Source: Symsagittifera roscoffensis
Taxonomy: Eukaryota > Xenacoelomorpha > Acoela > Convolutidae
Reading direction: 5' to 3'
NCBI RefSeq assembly: GCF_963678635.1
Contig: NC_087069.1
Span: 7,326,633 to 7,390,632, forward strand
Length of the DNA: 64,000 nt
Program-made: the position numbers and the translations under genes
Part shown: positions 54,945-64,000 of the stretch, one piece after another
How the letters are laid out: each line of letters starts with the position of its first letter
Numbering within the stretch: the first letter of the stretch is position 1
Notes under the pieces: model-generated
Told to the model about the DNA's origin: nothing
What the model saw: only the letters and a program-made list of their open reading frames with translations
Database searches by the model: none

Positions 54945-56408
54945 TTTGAGTGTCGATTTCGGAATTGCAACTGCACCTATTAAGTAAGTTTTTCTCGTTG
55001 ATTAGAAACTGAACTGCTGGTCTCCCCTCTCGGGAACCATAGGTTCAGATTTACATATCTGTTCCCAGCCTCAGAGTAGAAACAGTACACCGCAAGACTC
55101 CACTTTCGGGAAGCATAGGTTTACCTATCTATTCTCCCAGTCGTTGTAATGGTCGATAAAGCGAAAGTTGCTACTCGTTCCCGAGTAACTTCGGCTTCCG
55201 ATGAAGCCTGCAAAACATGTAAATGACCAGTGCGTGCACGTGACCCACTTTTCATCTGTATAGCTTGCTCCTGCAAAATTCACCTAACCGAAAAATGTAC
55301 CAATCTGAGTGCAACAGCAATAGATGGAATAACCGAATTGAAGACAAATGTAAGGCTATTGTGCAATGACTGTGTGGAGCAAAACAAACGCAATGAAATC
55401 ATTTCTCTCATTGCAAAAATGGAGGTAAGTGAAACCAATCAAAGCCAAATTACGAATACCGAGAAAGAAATGATTGAACTCAAAAATTCTCTTCTCGAAA
55501 TCAAAACTGCAATGATCGATAAATCTGATCCACCTAAAACAACGCAAGTAAATCAACCAGCAGCAACCATTCGCAAAACACCTGAAGCAACAATGGTCCC
55601 TGACGGAATACGAGTGCGAGGTATCAAAGAATCAGACGACAGAGATCCTAGAAAGCGACAGGAACACGACCTTGCAGAAATCCAGCAGGTATTTGCCCAC
55701 ATCGAAGTTAACTGCATCATCAACAATTTACTGAGAATTTGACCACGAAACGATACGAAAACCCGAACAATCTTAGTCAAAGTGTCCAATCTTTGGCAGC
55801 GCCGGCTTATTCTTTCCTCGGCAAGCAAACTAAAAAGGTACGACAAGCCAGTCTATCTCAGTCGTGAGCTATCACGAGAGGAAGCAACACAAGAAAATGA
55901 GGCGCTACAAAAACGTCGCGAACTTATTAACGAAAAAATTGGCAAAAAAGACCTCAGGATCCGCGATGGGAAACTTTTAATACGACAAGACAATAAATGG
56001 GTGTTCTATGAGGACCCAAAGGAGGCTAATGATTGACTAAACCACTACGCAACTGTTCTTTTATTCAATGTACGAAGCATCCTAGATTACAACAGAAGAG
56101 TTGACCTCTCAAATAGTCTACAAGTTAATGATAACTATGATATAGTGTGCCTTACGGAAACCTGGCTCTCCGAAAATTTAGACAATGCAGCGCTCTTTCT
56201 GCCGAAGTTTGATAAACATAGAAGTGACCGTACCAGTAAAAACGGTAATACTAAGCATGGAGGAGTCCTCATTGGAGTGAAAAAAAACATACCCCACACG
56301 AGAATCATGTTTGACTGTGACATTCGACCAGAATGGCCAAAATGCAATTTCTGCAGACTTCGAATTTTTAGCAGTAAGCCTTCCGAATTGGTGATTGTTG
56401 GAAGTTAA
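54945..56408 (+). pseudogene. LINE B: decayed internal fragment of a related LINE
   Basis: Related to LINE A but diverged. In order it has the end of an esterase ORF (ECRFRNCNCTY then TAA at about 54951-54986) and a twin CTCCCCTCTCGGGAACC motif (55022-55044 and 55098-55120). ORF1 starts at ATG 55149 with a PHD finger and has two in-frame nonsense codons (55224-55226 region and 55740-55742). It ends at TGA 56034-56036. An in-frame endonuclease N-terminus (FNVRS, LTETWL) follows, to 56408. The fragment stops inside the endonuclease. The 3' three quarters of ORF2 are missing, unlike the usual 5' truncation. Confidence 0.85.
56034..56040 (+). promoter_or_regulatory. UGA CUA junction between ORF1 and ORF2 frames of LINE B
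   Basis: TGA CTA A, at the same place as in LINE A, with both flanking frames open and in phase and no ATG before the endonuclease motifs. Confidence 0.65.
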
Positions 56409-56592
56409 GAGCGTTATTTGAATGATTGAACAAAACGTGAAGGTTGAGGGATTCGGGAATTCAAAATTTTAAATTTTCGAAGTGATTACGTAACATTTCT
56501 GAGAAACGTCAGAAACGGCCATTTTGGCTAAAAAGCTGAAAATAAACAGAACAACATTAGCTGCGCTAACAACTGTAACATTCGTCTACTGC

Positions 56593-56702
56593 AGTCACAC
56601 ATGAGGCTTAAGAAAAATAGGCCCTATAACCACTGGCTCAAGGGTCAGGGGCACTATCTCTTGTGTTTTCCCACCTCAAGAACGGTCGGAGCCAGTTCGG
56701 TT
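56593..56702. repeat. Repeat R, copy 2
   Basis: Direct copy of 54722-54830. The two copies flank LINE B. Confidence 0.6.
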
Positions 56703-56825
56703 CGCTTATGACATGAGACTACGACCCGTTACAGCTTAAAGGCTACTACTAAAATATCCCCCCACTCTAGAATTAGAAACGTCCCCATACTTAGGTCTCT
56801 AGATACCCAAAATACATGAACGCCG

Positions 56826-57840
56826 TTAAAAACCGGGTTGGAACAATCCGTTAGGTTACTTTTTATTAGACAGTGTGACTTTGATCCATTTCAGATGGAT
56901 CAACCTAAAACTCGCCTTATCTCAACATAACAATCATAAAACACACTCTAGAAATTAAATTTGTACTCACATAGCAGCACGCTCAAGAATTGGGAAATAA
57001 TCCAGTCAGTAACTAACTCAAGAAATGAATAACTAAGAGAAGTTTAATGTTTTATAGTTTGGACAGCAAGGATAAGTTCATGCTCTAGAATTTGAGTTCT
57101 CTTGGACCGTTGGGACACTCTAGTTGTCCGCCTTTCCGCTGAAGGTTCACTCTGGTCCAACTTTAGTAATCGCTCTCTCGGGGATACTCTGTCTTCTATT
57201 TCAAGTAGGACAGCTCTACTCTCGATTATATATAGACGGAAATTGCGAATAGCAATTTCCCACTCGTTTTTACTTTCTAACTTTCCCGCAATTGCTCTAA
57301 AATTGTTCTCATTTCTTTTTCTGATTTTCAGTTGTCGCGAGAAAATCGTGCATGACATGTTCCATTCGAATTTTTGAAAAATAAAATTTCTCTCCAAAAT
57401 CAAGTATTTTCTGCTCTTCTCAAGGTCAAACTTCCAAATATGACCGACTGGCACATACTCCCCGGACTCGAGATCGATGTCCTCATCGCGCGCTGTCTTC
57501 CGCCAGTGAGTCCCAGAAAAACCGAGTGTTGCTCAAGATACAGTGCCAGTGGTCATTTACAGAAGTTTGCAGCAGATTTAAGATTATCTACACCCCAAAA
57601 TTCACGACCATTTAAAATTTTCACACTATTGCTAAACAGCAATCAAAATCTGCATTTACCTGCACCTTTGAATTTTTCGCTTTTCAAGCCAATCATTTTA
57701 AAAATTCTTTTGTCCTATTCAATCAGGAAATTGTCATGCAGCATTTCGATTTATATAATAGATATAGTATATTATTAACAATATTTACTTTGTTAAAATT
57801 TCTTTTTCGTGAATCCAAGTTTCACTCGGATTCACACTCA
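56826..57840 (-). repeat. Possible LTR downstream of the giant ORF
   Basis: On the - strand, a purine tract (AGAGGGAAGGGGGGC, 57856-57842) follows the ORF stop by about 30 nt. A TG start is possible at 57840, with a TATATATAATCG box at 57234-57223 and AATAAAAAG at 56867-56859. These are LTR-like features, but the partner LTR would be outside the window, so this is a hypothesis. The 57044-57454 frame inside it is not supported as a gene. Confidence 0.3.
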
Positions 57841-57886
57841 AGCCCCCCTTCCCTCTCAAGACTCAAGATCCATCCGATTTGCCCAT

Positions 57887-60800
57887 TCACCTCGTGCTCT
57901 TCGCCTTGGATGTACTGCATCCTGAAGTGCTAGATGCGGCAAACTGTCTCAACAGTTCCTCTTCATCATCGGAACTAATCACAATCTCCTCCCAAGCCTT
58001 CAGTTGTTCATAAGATCGCATCCATTCTCTCTGCTCCTGCAATCTCTTTGCCTGGTTGGGTAGTGCCTTCACCCTAGCTTCTCGGTTCAAACAAAAGGAG
58101 TTGTGCAGGCTCAAGCTCACGTTCTTCGCCAGGTCTTCCTCTAGTATCGACTCCCTCGCTTTGGTATTGTCTCTAGACATCTTACCCACTCTCTTCCATC
58201 CCGTCGTGATCGCATTACGATGGGTTAGCAGGGGTCTCTTGAAAGCTTCCGGCCCAATCTCGGCCTGGAACTGTCGATACTCCTTTTGATGTTTTCTCAT
58301 GTGATCTTTCGTTGCCCTGTACAACCAAGACGTCAGTGTCGCCCGAAACCATGGAAAGTACCTCAAGCGACTCCATACGTGCCTGACTTCCGTTGGTATG
58401 GCGAATACTTTGCACGCAGTCTCAAACAACTCAAGTCTCCTGCTGTAGTCTATCGCGTATATTGACTCAGCCGTTGGTGTCGTCGCCTCCCGATACTTCG
58501 TTATATTCTCTTCTATCCATCTCAGAGCTAACATCGTGCTCACTACTAAGAGCGTCACCTTCTGCCGGTGATCCGGCAGTCCGATCGACCGAATCTCTTC
58601 CACATCCCACACCAGGCAAAGGTTCTTGTGATCTGGATACCACACCGTTTGTGCCAAACAGTGGCATGGGCATTCCCCATGAGAGATCTCAATGCTCCTG
58701 AGATTACGCTCCCCTGAGGCTTCCAAGAGAGGCTCAAGCTCCATCATTTTCTCGTGCATCGTGTCATTGTCTTCCAGGTTTGGAGTACTTCCCACAGGTT
58801 TCCCGATCACGTTTTGTCTCTCGTGATCGCTTGTGTTTTCTCTTTCCAACTTCAGAAGATCTTCTCCCCAGATTTCGCTCAAGTCATCTCTCAATTCTTT
58901 TGGTACTGTCCCTTTGATTTTTCTCAACAACTTGTGCGAGTGATGCGATATCCGAGCCAACCTCACGCACTTGGGCACTGAGAAGGCCTTGTCCACCAGT
59001 ATTCTCTGGCTGGACACTTCCACCATCGCCATGTGTAGCGGGTAGTGACTTCCGCACAAGTTGGCCATCATTGACCCTATCAGCGACTTCGCGTTCAATG
59101 GCAAGCCATAAGCTTCGCTCAAGGGAAATCCCATTTCCGCCTCAAGACCAACCTTCCAGCTCCGGATGTGTTTTTGAGTCACCTGCAACACCCCGGGCCA
59201 TGATTCTACGCTCAACGCCGTCACTAAATGATGCTCAGACTCCAGTCTCTCCAGTGCCTGCAGATCACACATTCTCGAGAAGAATCCGAGAGCTGTCGCT
59301 ATATTCACCGTGGTTCTCGCGTAACATTCCGCTATTATTTGCACTTCACTTTTCTCCCTTTCTGTGATGTCTTCGAACCAAGTGACCAGATCTTCTTTTT
59401 GAAACGACAGTATTCTGACGCATGACCGTCCATCGCAGATGTGCTCTCCGTTCCCACACGTCGAATCCAGACAGCTACCCGGCTCCAATTTCTTTGTTGA
59501 CCCGGGGTCGCTCGTCCTTTCGCTTGGTTCTTGCATCTGGGGTGTGATTAGCTTATGTAGCACACTCAACTTCGCCAGATCTTCATCTTCCGTTGGGGCT
59601 AACCTCACTCGCTCGGTGGTTTCCTCGATTAGACTCGCATGGGGATGTGGACACCAGGAGGGTCTTAGTAGCTTCCATATCACTCCCAAGTTCGTGGTTA
59701 ACAAGCCATTTCCACCGCCCATGTTCACTTCAACTCTCTTGTTTGAGCGCGGTATGCTTATCACCTCTGGTGTTTTCTCAAGAATCAGGCCCAGGCTCGG
59801 CCCCTCTTTCTCCACTGCGTCTATCTCCATTATCCTTTCTGTCCAAAACTTCAGTAGCTCCGCTACCTCATGGTTTCTGTGGGCTCCTCCAGCTTCCGAG
59901 TCTAAGAAGGGATTGTAGGCTATTCCCATCACTCCAGACACATATTGGTATTCCCCCTTCTCACTGAGTCTCGAGTATTGTTCTGACGAGGCCAGGTTAC
60001 GGTGAACATCATGTTCTTCCTCGAACTTCTTATTAGAGAACCTCCGTACCTCGTCCAGCTTTCGATGGTTCTCCAAGGATACTCTGGAGCTATCTTCTTT
60101 CTCTATTCCTGTACTCTGATATACGTTCAAGATGATCGTTGAGACTCTTCTCTCCATGGTTTTACTTCCACTTGCTCTCTGGTGGCATGCCAGGATGGTG
60201 CTATCAGACATCATAGACATTGTCCATCTCAAGAAACATGTGGCATCTTTTCTTCTAGCCAGGCTCAAGCCTGAATTGTCCCTGGCCACGTGTTGCATCA
60301 GTGTCTGATACACCTCTAGCTTCTTGCTTCCCAACTTCAGCCTGTCATACGAGGTCAATGTCTCCAACTCTATTCCCACCAGACTCCAGGTGAACATTAA
60401 TTGTCCCGCAGTTCTAACGAAGGGATTCGCCATTAGTGGCGGTGCTGATGAGGATGTTCTCATCGCCTCTTCAAAATGATCCTTCAACAAACTCTGCCAG
60501 GACCTCTTCAGATGACTCGCCATCTCTATCTTATTAACCTCGGCTTTCTGCTGGGTGGCCCAATTGCGTCGCCTGCGAGCTATTCCACTATCCAACTTCT
60601 TCAAGCAGTCCTCCATTTCCTTCAATGTTTCGAGGGCCACCCACCACGTCCGGGAAGTGTTCCTCGTCTTGTTCCTCTCCAATGGATCACTCGTCACTTG
60701 TTTGCTCATGTCCTGATGTGCCTTCGAGATCCATTCTTTGCCGATCTCCACTTCCCCTACCTGTCCGTTCGTTGAACCTCTCTTCACGTTTACCTTCTGA

Positions 60801-63800
60801 GGCTTGAAGTCTTCTTCTGACGTAGAACTGGTGGAAACCTCTATTTCCTTTTCTACTTCAAGTGGTTTCCTGAGTTCCGAGCTGTTCTTGTATGCCGCCG
60901 TCTTGCATCGGGCCAAAACGATGGGCGCCGTCTCCCTCAAGTTTCCCTCCGAAACAGCATCCACTGAAGGACTACCCCATCCTTCCACTTCTCTCTTCCT
61001 CTTGCGAGTCTTCACGTCTCTGCTCGAGGGTGTGGTGGCTATCATCATTGATTCTACCTCTCCATCCACTCCTTCCAACTCTTGCCTCCCCCCTGCTCGA
61101 GCCTTAAGGATATTAGTACTTTTAATCATATTACTAGTCCCAACCTTATCCCTTTTTATATCATCAACCATTTTATCCACAGTTTTTCGTTTCAGAGTAG
61201 AGCTGTCCTCACATTTCTCTTTTCTAGTCTTCGATCGTGCGTTCCTCAGCTCCACTAGCTTGTTCAGCAGCTCTTTTCTTGCTTTCTCGTCCAGGCCCGT
61301 TCCTATCAGGAGCGGTTCCCCGAATCTTACTACTGCGTCCCACAGTTCCTTCTTGAACTTGTCCAGCGTCGTCTCGCTGCCCACTTCTCGATTGAATTCC
61401 TCCAGGAACTCCTGCCAAGCGTCATCCTCGAGAGATCCCAAGAATATGTCCCTGTTCCCTTCGAACGTGTTCTTCCCCCTTTCCTCCGAGCTCAAGAGTA
61501 ACATCCCCATATTGAAGGTCTCACCTGCCAATGGCAATTCTAGGTTCTTCCGCGGGGACGGGTTCAGAGGTGGTGTGGCAGTATCTGCCCAATTCTCTTC
61601 GCTCAAGTCTTTCAACAGCTCTTGAGTGGTGAGTTCCTCCCCTGATGGCCCTGGTTCAGGTGTATTCCCCACCTCCATGTCCTCTCCAGCTTCACTGAGA
61701 GTTTCATCCATACTTTCTTCCTCCGATTCATTTCTTCTTCTCTCAAGAATTCTTTTGAATCGATCCTCAACGGGTCCGCTCCTCTTGTCTCCAGGCGTGT
61801 CCACGGACAGTGGTGATGGTGTCGCAGGATCCAGCTTCTTGTATTCCGTCAGTGCTACGTGCAGTTGACCTGCTGCATCTAGCTCTGTTCCTTCCTGTCT
61901 TATTTCCACCTGTTCCAAGCCATAGGGCGCCTTATATTTTCTCGTGGCAAATTTCATGTCGTCCACCAGTGCGACGTGCCCCTCCATCACGATCATCCTG
62001 CCATCATCCCATATGGGCAACATGTTATCAAGTCCCTCCTTCTCAAGAGTTCTCAAGACTTTCCTCACCTCATACCCTGGGGGCTGCGAACCTCTACTCT
62101 TTTTCGCTTGCGTCGTCCACGAATTTACCTTCATCTCGCTGGTATGGAAATAGACCGCCGCCGTGTAGCCAATGAACAGGGGGTCCCAGCCATCAGTGAA
62201 ATCCTTCTGCGTTTCCTCCGCCCTCATCCTCGCCATTATGGAGGGAACTACCAAGGGACTATTCATACCTAAGGTCATCCTCCTGACTATTGGGAACTCA
62301 GGCATGGTTGCCGGGAGGATTTCTTTCTCCATTATGGTCTCTAGCTCCCTCTTCACCAGTGCGAAGCACTCCTTCCAGGCAGGAATTCTCAAGATTTCTC
62401 GTCCGTCCGCCGTCAATGGGTTCAAGTTCCAGAATTTGGGATACATTTCAATAGGGCCCTCTCGCTTGCCTCCCATTCTGCATTGCATTTGTCCCCTGAA
62501 ATTGCACACCATCATCTCAGCATCTTTCACTTTTCCGAAGAGTACCGTGTTGCTCATACGCGCCCTGAGCACTTCCTGCTGACACCAATTCAGTGCTGCA
62601 CCATCCAGTACGCTGATGAGACTCAAGTGCGTCACCGAGTGACGATACGTTATCACCAGGGGATCTGGAAACGCGTACGTTACTGCTGGACCATAGATGC
62701 AGGTCACCACCTCCTCCAGACCTCGGATTATCCCCATTGGGTCCGACCTCATTGCCAGACACAGGTCCGTTAACAGAGGCATCCCTCTGTTCGCCTTCTC
62801 CCATTCTTCTCTCGAGGTTGGGTTTTCATCTTCACCCGTCATGTATCGATTCTGCATCATGAGGTATTGCACCAGCAGTGTCTTCAACCCTGCGGCGCAC
62901 TTGTAGGAGCTGGTTTCAATGCTCGTGTGGACTTTCCCCATAGACAGAGGTTCTCCATATTCCATTAACCGATGAAACGACACCAATTCCCCATGGGTCA
63001 AGAGCACTAGTGCCAGATACCCATCAACTCGAAGTGTCTCCACTCCCCGACTAAACATATATGCTGGACCCATATTGAACAAGTATCTGGGGTAGACCAA
63101 ATACAGGGCCAAGAGCAGGCTGATGGGCATGCCCAGTATCTCCTGCACGAAGGCTCCGAAGATAGTCGCCGTGGTGCCGAACACTCCTGCCAAGAATTCT
63201 CTCTCCCAGCAAGGACTCAAGAACTTGAGAATCTCGTAATCTCTCCTAGTTTTCAATTCGCCGTTGGCGTGCTCTCTCCAAAATCCTCCAATCGTCACTT
63301 CATTGGCGGCCGAGACAAATCTAACCACCGTCATGTCTCTCCTTTCAGCTAGCTCCAGTTGCTTCTCTAGAAAACTCCAGATTTGTTTCACGAGGAGTGG
63401 TGCTTCCTCCCTCGTTTTATTCGTGGCGTTCTCCAGCCTTGGTGTCAGGAATGGCCACCAGCCATTCTCTTGGGTCAAGCGATATTTCATCGATTCTAAC
63501 TGTTTCTCCGTCTCGACCACATTTCTTCTCTCGTTGCTGGGTCCTCTAGTCCTGCTGGTGGAATTTGCGACTTTCACATCCATACTCCGGAACCACAGGC
63601 TGGCCGTCAACTGGTTTATCGCCGGGTGATCGTCCCCGATGACTGGGCTGAACTTGAGTTGTCTAGCAAAGTTCGATATCTCTAGCAAGAGTACCTCATC
63701 CAATACAATCAAGACATCGGCTAGTCCGTAAAAGCCCCTCAGCGCATGAGATATGTCAGCCCATGCCGCTGGTAATTCTGATCTGTAAAGTCTCAAGTTT

Positions 63801-64000
63801 ACTGGCTCCAGCTCTCGATTGGGGGCTGCCATCAGAATCCGCCATTCACTCCCTTCCGCTATCAAGATTAAGACCGCATACACGAATTGTAGGGCGGGTG
63901 GCATGCTGGCGTATCCTGGGGATGTGGTAAACACCACCTTTGTCTTGGACCCAAATCTCGAGGCTACGTTTTCTTGTACCTCATTCATCGCCGCAAATAA
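57887..64000 (-). CDS. Giant uncharacterised ORF, at least 2033 codons, 5' end outside window
   Basis: Not recognised. The frame is open through the window edge (codons before the ATG at 63988 are also open), so the start may lie further right. Numbering from that ATG: residues 1-680 look globular and partly hydrophobic (for example around 280-310). Residues 690-1130 are acidic, Ser/Pro-rich and Lys/Glu-rich with a KTRKRKREV basic patch, probably disordered. Residues 1130-1990 look globular again with some Cys/His (CGNGEHICDGRSC, GECPCHC). The end carries IVISSDDEEE, a good SUMO-interacting motif. No RT, integrase, helicase or polymerase motif is evident. A 6-kb intronless frame in repeat-rich DNA suggests a mobile or viral-derived gene. 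The CTTGAG hexamer is strikingly frequent in it. Confidence 0.75.
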   Translation of the reverse strand, partial: LFAAMNEVQENVASRFGSKTKVVFTTSPGYASMPPALQFVYAVLILIAEGSEWRILMAAPNRELEPVNLRLYRSELPAAWADISHALRGFYGLADVLIVLDEVLLLEISNFARQLKFSPVIGDDHPAINQLTASLWFRSMDVKVANSTSRTRGPSNERRNVVETEKQLESMKYRLTQENGWWPFLTPRLENATNKTREEAPLLVKQIWSFLEKQLELAERRDMTVVRFVSAANEVTIGGFWREHANGELKTRRDYEILKFLSPCWEREFLAGVFGTTATIFGAFVQEILGMPISLLLALYLVYPRYLFNMGPAYMFSRGVETLRVDGYLALVLLTHGELVSFHRLMEYGEPLSMGKVHTSIETSSYKCAAGLKTLLVQYLMMQNRYMTGEDENPTSREEWEKANRGMPLLTDLCLAMRSDPMGIIRGLEEVVTCIYGPAVTYAFPDPLVITYRHSVTHLSLISVLDGAALNWCQQEVLRARMSNTVLFGKVKDAEMMVCNFRGQMQCRMGGKREGPIEMYPKFWNLNPLTADGREILRIPAWKECFALVKRELETIMEKEILPATMPEFPIVRRMTLGMNSPLVVPSIMARMRAEETQKDFTDGWDPLFIGYTAAVYFHTSEMKVNSWTTQAKKSRGSQPPGYEVRKVLRTLEKEGLDNMLPIWDDGRMIVMEGHVALVDDMKFATRKYKAPYGLEQVEIRQEGTELDAAGQLHVALTEYKKLDPATPSPLSVDTPGDKRSGPVEDRFKRILERRRNESEEESMDETLSEAGEDMEVGNTPEPGPSGEELTTQELLKDLSEENWADTATPPLNPSPRKNLELPLAGETFNMGMLLLSSEERGKNTFEGNRDIFLGSLEDDAWQEFLEEFNREVGSETTLDKFKKELWDAVVRFGEPLLIGTGLDEKARKELLNKLVELRNARSKTRKEKCEDSSTLKRKTVDKMVDDIKRDKVGTSNMIKSTNILKARAGGRQELEGVDGEVESMMIATTPSSRDVKTRKRKREVEGWGSPSVDAVSEGNLRETAPIVLARCKTAAYKNSSELRKPLEVEKEIEVSTSSTSEEDFKPQKVNVKRGSTNGQVGEVEIGKEWISKAHQDMSKQVTSDPLERNKTRNTSRTWWVALETLKEMEDCLKKLDSGIARRRRNWATQQKAEVNKIEMASHLKRSWQSLLKDHFEEAMRTSSSAPPLMANPFVRTAGQLMFTWSLVGIELETLTSYDRLKLGSKKLEVYQTLMQHVARDNSGLSLARRKDATCFLRWTMSMMSDSTILACHQRASGSKTMERRVSTIILNVYQSTGIEKEDSSRVSLENHRKLDEVRRFSNKKFEEEHDVHRNLASSEQYSRLSEKGEYQYVSGVMGIAYNPFLDSEAGGAHRNHEVAELLKFWTERIMEIDAVEKEGPSLGLILEKTPEVISIPRSNKRVEVNMGGGNGLLTTNLGVIWKLLRPSWCPHPHASLIEETTERVRLAPTEDEDLAKLSVLHKLITPQMQEPSERTSDPGSTKKLEPGSCLDSTCGNGEHICDGRSCVRILSFQKEDLVTWFEDITEREKSEVQIIAECYARTTVNIATALGFFSRMCDLQALERLESEHHLVTALSVESWPGVLQVTQKHIRSWKVGLEAEMGFPLSEAYGLPLNAKSLIGSMMANLCGSHYPLHMAMVEVSSQRILVDKAFSVPKCVRLARISHHSHKLLRKIKGTVPKELRDDLSEIWGEDLLKLERENTSDHERQNVIGKPVGSTPNLEDNDTMHEKMMELEPLLEASGERNLRSIEISHGECPCHCLAQTVWYPDHKNLCLVWDVEEIRSIGLPDHRQKVTLLVVSTMLALRWIEENITKYREATTPTAESIYAIDYSRRLELFETACKVFAIPTEVRHVWSRLRYFPWFRATLTSWLYRATKDHMRKHQKEYRQFQAEIGPEAFKRPLLTHRNAITTGWKRVGKMSRDNTKARESILEEDLAKNVSLSLHNSFCLNREARVKALPNQAKRLQEQREWMRSYEQLKAWEEIVISSDDEEELLRQFAASSTSGCSTSKAKSTR

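Noticed and set aside
57044-57454. 136-codon - strand ORF
   Set aside because: It lies inside the LTR-like stretch over TATA-like sequence; no recognisable domain.
1-64000. CRISPR arrays, rRNA or intact tRNA genes
   Set aside because: No regularly spaced repeat-spacer pattern, rRNA blocks or complete tRNA cloverleaf seen; only tRNA-like heads in SINE-like repeats.
57887-64000. Bacterial contamination as source of the long intronless ORF
   Set aside because: It is continuous with eukaryotic repeats and shares the CTTGAG excess with flanking non-coding DNA; contamination cannot be excluded but is not favoured.

Overview
The window is animal (metazoan) nuclear DNA. The evidence is a host gene with short GT-AG introns, several classes of retrotransposon and tRNA-derived SINE-like repeats. 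Short introns and AT-rich spacers fit an ecdysozoan or other small invertebrate, but the species cannot be told from the sequence. Repeats dominate.

Layout. (1) 1-14520, + strand: 3' three quarters of a very large Ty3/mdg4-type LTR element with a retrovirus-like layout (copy 1), ending in a 408-bp LTR. (2) 14521-28107: non-coding DNA with a TTCGAC-rich stretch, degenerate tandem repeats, a SINE-like family and a 33-bp-TIR MITE-like element. (3) 28108-54086, - strand: a four-exon gene for a cysteine-containing SELENOM/SEP15-family protein with signal peptide and KVEL ER-retrieval end. Its third intron is about 25.4 kb because (4) a complete second copy of the LTR element (29734-53589, 4-bp TSD AGAT, apparently identical LTRs) inserted there, and (5) a 4.6-kb non-LTR retrotransposon (LINE A) then inserted in that copy's 3' LTR. 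(6) 54087-57840: gene upstream region, an older related LINE fragment (LINE B) between two direct repeats, and an LTR-like stretch. (7) 57887-64000, - strand: a giant open reading frame of at least 2033 codons that I cannot identify, running off the window.

The LTR element is about 19.3 kb without the nested LINE. Its + strand order is LTR, PBS, leader, small basic ORF0, single-ORF gag-pol, two tiny hydrophobic ORFs, a 377-codon ORF with no AUG, an envelope-type glycoprotein, a 601-aa ORF of unknown function, a 78/79-nt intron-like sequence 3 nt after the last stop, about 1.6 kb non-coding, and the 3' LTR. Neighbouring ORFs overlap by 4-26 nt. Both copies have broken pol genes through different lesions, while env and the 601-aa ORF are open in both. 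This makes it a candidate complex endogenous retrovirus-like system.

The LINE encodes, in order, a stand-alone SGNH esterase, a PHD-finger ORF1, and an endonuclease-reverse transcriptase ORF2. ORF2 lies in the same frame as ORF1, separated by one UGA followed by CUA, and has no AUG ahead of its first catalytic residues. The diverged LINE B keeps the same UGA-CUA junction and the same paired motif before ORF1. Programmed stop-codon readthrough is the best explanation and is the strongest new observation here.
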